64,000 bases of DNA from Ahaetulla prasina. Its lineage: Eukaryota; Chordata; Lepidosauria; Squamata; Colubridae. This document shows positions 21,226 through 33,100 of the stretch, in pieces (within the stretch, counting starts at the first letter, position 1; every line of letters begins with the position of its first letter). Below the pieces are notes generated by a model, which saw nothing but the letters and a program-made list of their open reading frames with translations, had not been told where the DNA came from and made no database searches. Position numbers and translations under genes: made by a program. The stretch spans positions 159,486,438-159,550,437 of the forward strand of contig NC_080540.1 of NCBI RefSeq assembly GCF_028640845.1, written 5' to 3'.

Positions 21226-21521
21226 TACATCAAATGCAGTTATGGGATTTGATGAGTTAAACAGCTTAACCCAAAGTCATTATCTGCACTTACTGCTTTA
21301 AGTTGTTCCTGCTCATGCTGGGCTTGACACTGAGCCATTCTAAGAAAATGCTATCTAGACTCAAACACTTTAACAACAGCTTACAAAGGTTTTAGTGGAA
21401 ACTATAGGCTTCTACCATCCTTTTGCTCGACAACTCCACTACTGCTCTGCTCTTCCACTTTTCTGTTCCAGAAAAGAAATAGCCAATCGTTTTCCTTCCT
21501 GTGGGTAGATCTTCTTGGACA
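21226..21521. other. Intergenic sequence, nothing recognised
   Basis: No supported feature. Confidence 0.35.
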
Positions 21522-21547
21522 TGTCTGTCTGTCTGTCTGTCTGTCTA
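21522..21547. repeat. (GTCT)n microsatellite
   Basis: Six to seven tandem GTCT units directly at the 3' end of an inverted SINE. Confidence 0.9.
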
Positions 21548-21765
21548 TTTTGGTCTCTTCAAGTCAGTCTTGACTGATGGTAACTGCCTGGACAAGTCCC
21601 TACAGTTTTCTTTGCAAGATTTCAGAAATGGTTTGCTCTTGACTGCTTCCTAGGGTTAAGAGAGAGTGACTGGCCCAAGATCATTCATGCTTAAGGTGGG
21701 AGCAGAACTCACTGTCTCCCAGTTTCCACCGTGGTGCTTTAACCAATACACCAAACTGCTCTCAC
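21548..21765 (-). mobile_element. tRNA-derived SINE, second family
   Basis: Minus-strand copy: head gagagcagtttggtgtattg, then actgggagacagtgagttct, gggccagtcactctct and tail agtcaagactgacttgaaga. Same family as 8126-8328. Confidence 0.75.
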
Positions 21766-21926
21766 ATATACAGAAAGTTAAAGCATTCACATGCAGCTAC
21801 ATGCAGGTACAGCAAGCTGGCTGACCTATTTTGTTCTAATGTCTTTGAAACCCATCTTTACTATAAATGCTGTAGTCGCCAAGACACTTCCAATTTTACA
21901 CGGGAGAAAACCCGAACAACCAAAGA

Positions 21927-21928
<2 letters not shown>

Positions 21929-21962
<34 letters not shown>
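21929..21962. repeat. (TA)n microsatellite
   Basis: Uninterrupted TA run of about 34 bp. Confidence 0.95.
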
Positions 21963-21965
<3 letters not shown>

Positions 21966-22759
21966 TGTGTGTGAGATAGAAAAAAGTTTGAAAACCTCTG
22001 GGCTCCCAGGCCTGAGCCATAAACACCTGGAGGGCAGCAAAATGATACAGAAAACTCTTGTCTGAATTTTTCCAGCACAATCAGATAGCTGATGTGTTGC
22101 TACCTTTTATAATCACAAAGCAAAGCATGCTATATCTTTTGCTTCTGTAAACATAGCAGCTGAAGAGGGTCTAATAACAAAATAATTACTAAATATTTTA
22201 AGATCTGTCTTGCACTGATGTTCTAAGGCTACTAGATATCCAAAAAACAAAAAGCCAACCATGACTTAATGTTAAGTGTTTGCAATAAGGATGATTCAGA
22301 TAGAAAGCAGTGACCTCCTGTGGTAAGGTTAGCTAGAACAGGAGCTCTTTTTATTAATTGATTATTCCCCAAAGAGGAAGTCGTGTAAAATATCAAACCT
22401 CATCATCTGCAGAACAATTTAAAGCAATACTGAAACTCCCTTATCTTCAGTATAGGCTAGAAAACAAATGTCACCTCTGACAATTATTTTCCATTTATAT
22501 ACTTCCCTCTATAGATCACATATTGTGCATGCTTCAAAAATAATTTAAGAGAAGCATTTGGGGCTTTAGGTGAATGCAGCATTTCTCTGCGATTTATTAA
22601 GGCAGCCAGATTTTTGTAGGCTTCCAAGTGAGATGAGAAAAGAAATGGTGCTGTTGAGTTTAGATCTTAGCTTACAATAACATTATTGTCACTTTAAATG
22701 TACACTAATTGGAATATATTAAAATGAAATTCCATTGCATATAGCTCTCAAAGGGTCAC
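21963..22759. other. Intergenic sequence, nothing recognised
   Basis: No supported feature. Confidence 0.35.
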
Positions 22760-23134
22760 CACCACCAATATATACTACATAAATATGACCCAAAAAAATG
22801 CATATATACCCAGATATATTCAATGACACAGAGAAACAACACAATCTAGTCCGGAAGTATAATACATGTACATGGTGAGAAAAACGAATCTTGTGAGTTT
22901 ACCAGACAGATGGCATAGGGAGCAAAGCTGTTACAGAATCAGGTGGTTCTGCTAGAAATACTTCGAAACCACCTCCTAGAGGGGAGCAACAGAAATAGAC
23001 TGTAAAGTGAATGCGTGGGGTCTCTCACAATGCTTTGAGCTCTAAGCACATAGTGCTTATAAGCAGTATCTTGAATAACAAGAAGTGAGCTTCCTATGAT
23101 CTTCTCAGCTTTCCTTAGCACTCTCTGTATAGAC
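22760..23134 (-). mobile_element. LINE 3' fragment, Rex1-like C-terminus
   Basis: Minus-strand frame reads RKAEKIIGSSLLVIQDTAYK and RDPTHSLYSLFLLLPSRRWF, RSISSRTT, a C-terminal signature of LINEs common in fish and squamates. It belongs to the same clade as the fragments at 23603 and 57580. Confidence 0.75.
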
Positions 23135-23604
23135 CAATGGTAGTCAACCTGGTCCGTACCGCCCACTAGTGGGCGTTCCAGCTTTCATGGTGGGCAGTAG
23201 GGGTTTTGTCCGATACTGAAGCACTTTCCTTTTTTTAAATTTAGTTGACTTTTAAAAAAAATTTCATAGTGTTATTTAAAAACATTTTCATTAGGTTTTC
23301 ATAAAATTCCCCATGACAATTTAAATTTCTGAAAATATACTATTTGTATCGCCCGCGCATAAGTTTAGTTCACGTTACGTAAGTGAAACTAAATGGCGCT
23401 ATAGTGCGACTGCAAACAAAAGAGCTTCATCCCAGAATAGCTCACGCATCTCCCCCTGCACCACCCAGCTGTAACAGACAAGCAGAACTGGTAGCCAGCG
23501 CCCCCCCCAACCCCAATCCACGATGCGCGAGAGGCATGCGCAGACAACGATACACCACGTATTACTGTGGAACCGGTGGGCGGTTAGAAAATTTTACTAC
23601 TAAC
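23135..23604 (+). mobile_element. hAT-type MITE ('tagtcaacctggtcc')
   Basis: Starts caatggtagtcaacctggtc, with cgcccactagtgggcgttcc, and ends attttactactaacag. The first 100 bp resemble widespread tetrapod hAT non-autonomous elements. The exact target duplication is not visible. Confidence 0.6.
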
Positions 23605-24215
23605 AGAATAGAATAGAATAGAATAGAATTTTATTGGCCAAGTGTGATTGGACACACAAGGAATTTGTCTTGGTGCATATGCTCTCAGTGTACATAAAAG
23701 AAAAGATACGTTCATCAAGGTACAACATTTACAACACAATTGATGATCAAGATATCAATATAAATCATAAGGATTGCCAGCAACAAGTTATAGTCATACA
23801 GTCATAAGTGGAAAGAGATTGGTGATGGGAACTATGAAACGATTAATAGTAGTGCAGATTCAGTAAATAGTCTGACAGTGTTGAGGGAATTATTTGTTTA
23901 GCAGAGTGATGGCCTTCGGGAAAAAACTGTTCTTGTGTCTAGTTGTTCTGGTGTGCAGTGCTCTATAGCGTCGTTTTGACGGTAGGAGTTGAAACAGTTT
24001 ATGTCCAGGATGCGAGGGATAACAGAGATACAAAAGTGGGCGGTAGGTATAAAAAGGTAACCCCTGGTATAGACCTTCTATTTCAGGCACTGCTACCCCA
24101 AACCAAACCGTGATACAATTTGTTAAAATGCTCTCAATCATGCCTCTGTAAAAAGTGGCCAGGACAGAAGGACAAAGTTGCTTTAAGAATTCCATTCACC
24201 CAAGTTAATTCAACT
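23603..24215 (-). mobile_element. LINE with AATAG tail
   Basis: Minus strand: C-terminal RT-like text (VLATFYRGMIESILTNCITV; HKNSFFPKAITLLNK), 3' UTR ending ccaataaaattctattctat, with the tail as an AATAG run at 23606-23629. Snake CR1-like LINEs have been reported to seed AATAG microsatellites, which fits. 5' truncated. Confidence 0.82.
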
Positions 24216-24685
24216 CTGTAATCCAGCCCCACCCCCTTAAATCTGGCTTTGACCAAAACTTTCCCCTCCCTCCTGTCCAAATTTGCTTCAATGAATAGTA
24301 GAGGGACACTATGCTTGCAAAAGAGCTAAAGCTTTCCTTCCAATTATTTTCAAAACATACAGAGTCCTATTATGAGTCAAAATGTTGAAGGAAGTAACCC
24401 ACTAGTGACCAGAATTGTAGGACTCTACAGGGTTAACAAGATGGCAATATTTTTTAAAAAAACCAACAAACAATGGCAATATTTTTGAAAGGAAGACATC
24501 AGGACTGAGTTTCACGCTGCACAAGTAAGAGTTGGCAAGCCACGAGATATCTAAAGAAGAGATGGGAAATTACAAAATCTATTCAGGAAGAAGATTTGTA
24601 AGATCTATGATCACTCTTACAAAAACAAATGGGGATGGACCGGCTTTGACCTAAGTCCATTCTTAGAAGGAATAAAATACATTAA
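24216..24685. other. Intergenic sequence, nothing recognised
   Basis: No supported feature. Confidence 0.35.
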
Positions 24686-24925
24686 ATAGCAATAGCACTT
24701 AGACTTATATACCGCTTCACAGTGCTTTACAGCCCTCTCTAAGTGGTTTACAGAGTCAGCACATTGCCCCCCACAATCTGGGTTCTCATTTTACCAACCT
24801 CGGAAGGAGGGAAGGCTGAGTCAACCTTGAGCCCGATGAGATTCGAACTGCCGAACTGCTGGCAGCCAAGAGTCAGCAGAAGTAGCCTGCAGTACTGCAT
24901 TCTAACCACTGCGCTATCACAGCAA
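24686..24925 (-). mobile_element. tRNA-derived SINE
   Basis: Minus strand: head agcgcagtggttagaatgca, B-box-like cagttcgaatctcatc, body ggttgactcagccttccctc, tail gcggtatataagtctaagtg, ctattgctatt. A sister family of the L2-tail SINE. Confidence 0.82.
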
Positions 24926-25399
24926 ATGAAAAAACCACAAAAGCGAGCATGAATTTAGCTGCCAGAGAGCTATAACAGTTGGCTATCTTATAACCAACTC
25001 TGAGCTGCTCTCAATCAATGTGAGTACAGTTGACGACATCCATGGAGTCAGTGGCTTCACATGCAAGGACTACCATAAAAATAAAAATGTCCAGGCCACC
25101 TAGAAGATGAGGAAGGGTGCTACTTAAATAGCCAGGCAGCAGTTTTTCCACACACCATATTCAACAATAGATAAGGCCTAAGATGAGACAACAGTCAGTG
25201 TTTAGTTTTTTTGTCATGATATCAGGCGATCTATGAATTCGTTTACACGTGGCCTCAATACAGCTATTGCACTTTTTGTTTTCTATTTACCCGCTGCTGG
25301 GTTTTGACCTTAATTAAAGTTTTGTTCACTAAGATTTTTCTGGCCTGACACGTACAAGAATGACTTTCCACCTTACATTGTCTGTGAGAGAAACTTCGT
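24926..25399. other. Upstream flank of BIN2
   Basis: Nothing recognised. Confidence 0.35.
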
Positions 25400-25569
25400 T
25401 TACCCAGAAGCCAGCAGAGGAAGCAAATTTGCCTCAAACCAATGGTGAGGCAGAGCCCAGCCTAGTGCTCTCGAACGCGTCTTGACTTCCTTCCTTAAAG
25501 GGGGGGAAAAAAATTAAACCACAAATAAAGCTGATGCTGAAAACAGAAGTTGCACAGCAAGACACAGCC
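25400..25569 (+). promoter_or_regulatory. BIN2: Probable BIN2 promoter and 5' UTR
   Basis: Sequence just before the start codon. It holds a purine-rich ETS/PU.1-like core (agaggaag at about 25415), suitable for a leukocyte gene, and no clear TATA box. The start codon context (gccATGG) is a good Kozak match. The transcription start cannot be placed from sequence, and motifs this short occur by chance. Confidence 0.35.
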
Positions 25570-25647
25570 ATGGCAGAAGGCAAAACAGGAGGTGCCGGCT
25601 TGTTTGCTAAGCGGGTTCAAAAGCAGCTCAGCCGAGCCCAAGAAAAG
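25570..25647 (+). CDS. BIN2: BIN2 exon 1 (coding part)
   Basis: 78 nt, 26 codons: [20 protein letters not shown] followed by SRAQEK, donor gtattt, phase 0. It starts at the only ATG with matching family N-terminus (MAEGK..GLFAK.VQK). The stretch forms the amphipathic helix 0 and the start of BAR helix 1. Confidence 0.95.
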
Positions 25648-27063
25648 GTATTTATCTTGAAATATTTTTTCACGTTACTAGTTTTATTATGACCTGAAAA
25701 TGATATTGTCTTTGTGGATTCTCCTGAACTGTCCCACCAAAATGAGAGGTTAGATAAAGTTGAAAGGGAAGTTGGGTTATTGTTCATTTTTGCTTTCTGG
25801 ACATTTCTCATATTGTTCTGATTATTTTTCACATACTGGAACAAGCTGGTATACATATCGTACCAGCAAACTCCAATTTTATCCCAGCAATAATCTTGTA
25901 AATCTTGTAGGCTGGGCTGAGAAGCAATGACTGGGTCAAAAAAAAAACATTCAATAAAAGTCCAGGGCTGAATGAGAAACTGAAGAAAATGGATTTTCTC
26001 CACCCACCCCATCCTAATATAAGATCCTAATCATCACAATTTATCACTTATCCCTTAACGACCCTAAAACTTTTGCTCTCTTTCTTTCAATAACATCCCA
26101 GTTAAAGAATATATTTTTCTCCTATATATCTGGAACAAAGAATCGAAACCACCTCTGTAGTTATGACTGTATAAGGGCTGGGCGTCGGGGAGGCGGGGTA
26201 ATTTTCATATCCGAATTAACCTACAGAAGGATTAGCCCAGTTATGCTGAGGAGTTAAACTACTCAAATCACTACAAGTAGTTCTCGACTTACGACCACAA
26301 CTGAGCCCATCATTTAAAGTAAGGTTCTGCATTTAGGCAAAAAAAAAAAAAAAAGCACAGGTACCGTATATGTGGTACCTTATTCAATAGTAGTAACTGT
26401 GAGAGGGATCTTGGAGTCCTAGTGGATAACCATTTAGATATGAGCCAGCAGTGTGCAGCAGCTGTTAAAAAAGCCAACACAGTTCTGGGCTGCATAAACA
26501 GAGGGATAGAATCAAGATCATGTGAAATGTTAATACCCCTTTATAATGCCTTGGTAAGGCCACACTTGGAATATTGCATTCAGTTTTGGTTGCCACGATT
26601 GTAAAAAGGATGTTGAGACTCTGGAAAGAGTGCAGAGAAGAGCAACAAAGGTGATTAGGGGACTGGAGGCTAAAATATATGAAGAACAGTTGCAGGAACT
26701 TGGTATGTCTAGTTTAATAAAAAGAAGGACTAGGGGAGACATGATAGCAGTGTTCCAATATCTCAGGGGCTGCCACAAAGAAGAGGGAGTCAGACTGTTC
26801 ATCAAAGCACCTGAGGGTAGAACAAGAAGCAATGGGTGGAAACTGATCAAAGAAAGAAGCAACTTGGAACTAAGGAGAAATTTCCTGACAGTTAGAACAA
26901 TTAATAAGTGGAATGACTTGCCTGCAGAAGTTATGAATGCTCCAACACTGGAAATTTTTAAGAAAATGTTGGATAGCCATTTGTCTGAAATGGTGTAGGG
27001 TTTCCTGCCTGGGCAGGGGGTTGGACTAGAAGACCTCCAAGGTCCCTTCCAACTCTGTTACTA

Positions 27064-27108
<45 letters not shown>

Positions 27109-27115
27109 ATTATTA

Positions 27116-27195
<80 letters not shown>

Positions 27196-30100
27196 TCTGT
27201 TGCTAAACGAGACATTTGTTAAATGAGTTTTTCCCCATTTTCCAAACTTTCTTGCCACCTTTGTTGGGTGAACCATTGCACTTGTTATGTTAATAACACG
27301 GTTGTTAAGTGAATTTGATCTCCCCGTTGACTTTGCTCCTGAGAAGTTTGCAAAAGGTGATTATGCAACCCTGGGACACTGCAACTGTCGCTTGCAGTGT
27401 CAGTTGGCAAGCATTCGAATTTGATCATATGACCACGACCACAGGGATGCTGCTGTGGTCATAAGTGTGAAAAATAGCCATAATCGCTTTTTTTCAGCCT
27501 GACTTTGAACGGTCACTATTCAAAAGGTTGTAAATAAAGCGCTACCTGTATTTCCCCACCCTCGGAGATTTAGCAGATGTCATTCTATCAAGCAGATAGT
27601 GATCTTTTCCTGGAAAACCTTGATCTAAAGCAGGCTGAGCGTTCCCCATGAACAGGCCCTCCTCTGGCAGAGGTTCTATCTAGGGCAGGGGTGTCAAACT
27701 CGATTTCATTGAGGGCCACCTCAGGGTTGTGTTTGATCTGGATGGGGGGCAGGAGACATGGCCAGCTTGACGTCAGTTGTGTCGGGGGCACCTGTGGCAG
27801 CCTGAGCACTCTGCCAGGCTTAAAGTTGACAAGGTTGGAGACCCCTGTACTAAAGCCCCTCTGATCATCCAGCCATGGGGTGAAAACCCCTAGTGATGAA
27901 CTGACTGCTTCAGCTAGCAGCCTGTTCCACCGGCTGCTACTTAGTATAGTCAAGAAGGTTCCCCCTGATTTTAGCCTGGATGTCTTTCTTTGCAGTTTGA
28001 TCATGCTTTCTTGGTGTAACAGAAGGTAAGTTTCCTATGTAATCTATGTCATCAACCTGAAATTCAGTTTAATAGCTCTATTCTCCGTTCCCTGATTCCT
28101 TATCTATATTCCCTTTCTGCCACTGGTTGGCATCCAGCCTTGCAATGCTAACTTTTCTTTAATTTGAAATATCTTGACAGCTTCGTTCTTGAGAATGTAT
28201 ACATATACGCATATGATATTTTTTTTTTTTTACATTTATATCCCGCCCTTCTCCGAAGACTCAGGGCGGCTTACAGTGTGTAAGGCAATAGTCTCATTCT
28301 ATTTGTATATATTTACAAAGTCAACTTATTGCCCCCCCAACAATCTGGGTCCTCATTTTACCTACCTTATAAAGGATGGAAGGCTGAGTCAACCTTGGGG
28401 CTGGTGGGATTTGAGCCTGCAGTAATTGCAGGCTGCTGTGTTTTTAATAACAGGCTATCTTACAGCCTGAGCCACACTGCGGCCCTTTTAGGCAGATATA
28501 GGTAGTATATCTGCCTGTGTCATCCCCATTTAATTTATACAATGAACTTTTTATTTAATTTACTAAATTTACAGCAGGGTATGTATAACTAAAAAAAAAA
28601 AGCATCACCCACGTGCAAGATGGAATGTTCAAGGTTTTTTGTGGGGGGGGGAGGGAGAGGAAACCCCAAGCCTCACAGAAAATAGAATAATCCAAAAAGA
28701 ATTAATGGTGCTCAGGATCAGTGCATATTGTCTGATGGGGGCAAGGAGGAGAGGCAGAGTAGAAAACTAAGAAATGTTGTGACACTTTCAGCTGACTGGC
28801 TGATACTTTAGGGCAGCGATGGCTAACCTTTTTGCCGTTGCATGCCAAAAGCAGGAGGAGCGGGGGGGGGGGGGGGGTGCACGGGCGTGCCCATACCTAT
28901 AATTTAATGCCGCCCCACCTCCCACACACATGCACGTGTAACCCCCCACGCTCCCCACGCTTTTGGCACGCAACAGCAAAAAGGTTACCAGTGGGCCCAG
29001 TAGGCCCATTTTTTGCCCTCCCCAGGCTCTAGAGGCTTTCTTGGAGCTAGGGGAGGGCAAAAACGGCCTCTCCCACCCCCCAAGACCCTTTGGAGGCCAG
29101 AAACGGCCCATTTCCCGACTTCCAGTGGGCCTGGAAGACCCAAAAATCAGCTGGCTGGCACGTGTATGCGTGCTGGAGCTGAGCTAGGACAACCCTTGCG
29201 TGGCCACAGATATGGCTCCACGTACCATCTGTGGCACGCGTGCCATAGGTTCGCCATCAGGGCTTTAGGAGAAAACTTTCTTTCTGCAGTATTTAGTCAG
29301 AAGTCTAACTTTTACAATGCTTTAAGGTAAAAGAATGTGTTGCGAAACATTTCAGAAATTCAACCTTAAAGGCCTGAGAGACTCTTTAAGATTTTGCAAC
29401 CTCGGTTGCAAAAAATCTATCCACCCACCAGATGGCAGCAAAGAGGTATTGGGTAGCCTCACTTTTGGCCGCCATTTACAGCAAAAGTCTATAGTACAAC
29501 AACCCCAGCAGAATGAAGTCTTCATTTGGGCATCAAAAGAATAGCAAAAGGGAATTCTTAGACATTCTCTCCAGAGATCAGTGATGGGTTTCAAATTTTT
29601 TTACTACCGGTTCTGTGGGTGTGGCTTGGTGGGCGTGGCATGGCGTGGCTTGGTGGGCGTGGCATGGTGGGTGTGGTAGGGGAAGGATACTGTAAAATCT
29701 CCATTCCCTCCCCAATCTAGAGGAAGGTTACTGCAAAATCCCCATTTCCTCCCGATCAGCTGGGACTTGGGAGGCAGAGAATAGATGGGGGCGGGGCCAG
29801 TCAGGATTTTTACTACTGGTTCTCCGAACTACTCAAAATTTCCTCTACTGGTTCTCCGGAACTGGTCAGGTTTCAGAACCTGCTGAAACCCACCTCTCCC
29901 AGAGCTGGAGAGTTGTAGAAATGCCTTAAGGAGGCTGAAACCATCCCTGTCTTCGATACTGAAGATGTAGTTTATAGGATGAGCATTTTATTTTATGTAC
30001 TAAATTTACATACTGCCCAACACCCAATGACTCTGGAGGACTTGTGAATTAATTTGTGTTTTTATCTGATTTCTAACTATCGCTTTCATCTTACAAGCTG

Positions 30101-33100
30101 CTTTTATTATTGGAATGAGAACAACATGTTAATGGAATGAGAACATACAGCTTTTGTTGCTGCTGATGTTGTGGTGGATTTTTATGGGGAATATGTTTGG
30201 GTGGCTCCTCCATCACTCTTCTTAATAGCATTCTTGCCATATTTCTGAATTCTACTACAATGGATGTACCATAATCAGTTCTTGCAAATAGTTGAGAAGA
30301 GGCCTCCTCACTCAACTACTGAGGATAATTGCTGGGTACCACCCAAACAGGGAAGGACAGCTTAGTTAGCACAATGTTTCCTTACCATATTTATAGAATA
30401 AAGTTTCCTCCTTGAGACTGGATTTGAATGACATGCTAGTTTAGTTAATCACAAATTACTCCATTAGGCAAACTGAATATTCCTCAGAGGAGCTACTTCA
30501 GTACAGCAACATCTGATAGGTTATTCTGACTCTATAGTGGGCAGCAGTGGTGAAATCCAATTTTTTTTACTACCGATTCTGCGGGCGTGGCTTGGTGGGC
30601 GTGGTGTGGTGTGGCTTGGTAGGCATGGCTTGGTGGGTGTGGCAGGGGAAAGATACTGTAAAATCTCCATTCCTATCCTAATCTAGAGGAAGGTTACTGC
30701 AAAATACCCATTTCTTCCCGATCAGCTGGGACTTGGGAGGCAGAAAATAGATGGGGGCGGCGTCAGACAGAATTTTTACTACCGGTTCTCCAAACTACTC
30801 AAAATTTCCACTACCAGTTCTCCAGAACTGGTCAGAACCTGCTGAAACCCACCTCTCCCAGAGCTGGAGAGTTGTAGAAATGCCTTAAGGAGGCTGAAAC
30901 CATCCCTGTCTTCGATATTGAAGATGTAGTTTATAAGATGAGCATTTTATTTTATGTACTAAATTTACATACTGCCCAACACCCAATGACTCTGGAGGAC
31001 TTGTGAATTAATTTGTGTTTTTATCTGATTTCTAACTATCGCTTTCATCTTACAAGCTGCTTTTATTATTGGAATGAGAACAACATGTTAATGGAATGAG
31101 AACATACAGCTTTTGTTGCTGCTGATGTTGTGGTGGATTTTTATGGGGAATATGTTTGGGTGGCTCCTCCATCACTCTTCTTAATAGCATTCTTGCCATA
31201 TTTCTGTATTCTACTACAATGGATGTACCATAATCAGTTGTTGCAAATAGTTGAGAAGAGGCCTCCTCACTCAACTACTGAGGATAATTGCTGGGTACCA
31301 CCCAAACAGGGAAGGACAGCTTAGTTAGCACAATGTTTCGTTACCATATTTATAGAATAAAGTTTCCCTCCCTTGAGACTGGATTTGGATGACATGCTAG
31401 TTTAGTTAATCACAAATTACTCCATTAGGCAAACTGAATATTCCTCAGAGGAGCTACTTCAGTACAGCAACATCTGATAGGTGATTCTGACTCTATAGTG
31501 GGCAGCAGTGGTGAAATCCAATTTTTTTTACTACCGATTCTGCGGGCGTGGCTTGGTGGGCGTGGTGTGGTGTGGCTTGGTAGGCATGGCAGGGGAAGGA
31601 TACTGCAAAATCTCCATTCCCTCCCCGCTCCAGGGGAAGGATATTGCAAAATCTCCATTCCCACCCCAATCTGGGGCCAGCCAGAGGTGGTATTTGCCAG
31701 TTCTCCGAACTACTCAAAATTTCCACTACCGGTTCTCCAAACTGCTCAAAATTTCCACTATTAGTTCTCCAGAACCTGCTGGATTTCACCGCTGCAGGTC
31801 TTTACAGACTCCATGTTTTATTGCTTTGCCTTAATGGAACTGGTAGCCCTAAGCTATGCAAAACATTTTGAACTACAGTTCCCACGGTCCTTTGCTATGG
31901 GCTTTGACAACTGAGAGAAACTGAAGTTTAAGAAGCCTGTGTCACCAGTTTAACCACTCATTATTGGTCAGGTTAGCATCATGAAACCTCAGTCATGTTC
32001 AGAAACAATATACTGTACTACTGAAAATCAGATGCTCAGGACAATGAACAGAGGAAGCCACATTTTCCTTTTGAGCATTTGGCTGCTGTAGAGCTTTCAT
32101 TTAAGGGCTACAAAAATTCAGATAACCACAGCAAAACAATACAGCAAGTCTTCTACTGTTAACTATTGTCTGTCTGGGTTTGTCCAGATATCATAATTAT
32201 GCTTACCAGAATGTTCTACTGAATAGATTTTCATTTGTCTGCTGAGCCTGAGGCCAAATCCTGAAAGCAGCACATTCTTAAAACATGTTTTCATAATTAA
32301 TGCCTGGACTGACTTTAATCTCCTCCGAAACGTTCTGCTGGTCCTGATAGATACTGAAGGAAGTCCTTTTATAGTAGTAAAATGCATTTTTGTTGCTTTT
32401 CTGGGTAAGTGTATTAATAGTATCAGATGGTAATGGGAGTGAAGGAAACCACAAGAAGAATGTTCCAGAATGCAGGGTGTGTCATCAACTTAGGGTGTAG
32501 GCCCTGCTGTGCTCAAGCTAAAAAACAACAACCATACCTTTCCTTTTTTTTCTCCCTTATTGCTACAAAAAGTAAGTATTCCATCCAAGCCCTCATTAGA
32601 TGCAAGCAAAAAATAATAATAATACTTGCACACATAGGATGCTGTGAAACTGTTCTACCTCTCACCTTATCAACTTTTGCAAGACAGAGAAATGATCAGT
32701 GCCATCAAACACTGCAGTCTTTTAATTAGAGGAATGGGGTGGAATGGGTTTGCAAAAAGTACCAGTAGTGCTCAACTGGCAACCACAACTGAGGCCAGAA
32801 TTTCTGCTGCTAAGCAAGAAAGTTCCTCAGTGACATGTTCCCCATTTTATGACCTTTCTTGCCACAGTTGTTAAGTGAATCGCTGCAGCGGTTAAGGTAG
32901 TAACAGAGTTGTTAAATGAACTGCTTGTCAGGCAGTCGCAAAAGGGGATCACATAACCCCGGGACACTGCAACCTGTCATAAATATGAATTTATTTATTT
33001 ATTTATTTTATTAAATTTTTATACCGCCCTTCTCCCGAAGGACTCAGGGCGGTGTACAGCCAAGATAAAACACGAAATATATACAATTAAAACATTTAAA

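Larger units (their letters stand above)
26274..27550 (+). mobile_element. TIR MITE interrupted by a CR1 insertion
   Basis: Left part caagtagttctcgacttacg, accacaactgagccc; right part from about 27193 (tttctgttgctaaacgagac) to cgctacctg at 27550. The join restores the family text exactly, so CR1 26310-27192 entered an existing MITE. Confidence 0.8.
29579..31510 (+). repeat. ~960-bp tandem duplication bounded by MITEs
   Basis: The unit is MITE plus ~650 bp of flank. Flank copies 29897-30544 and 30859-31505 are about 99 % identical by eye (differences such as gatactg/gatattg and cttgcaaat/gttgcaaat). Offset is 959-961 bp. MITE copies A, B and C stand at the three borders. Confidence 0.93.
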
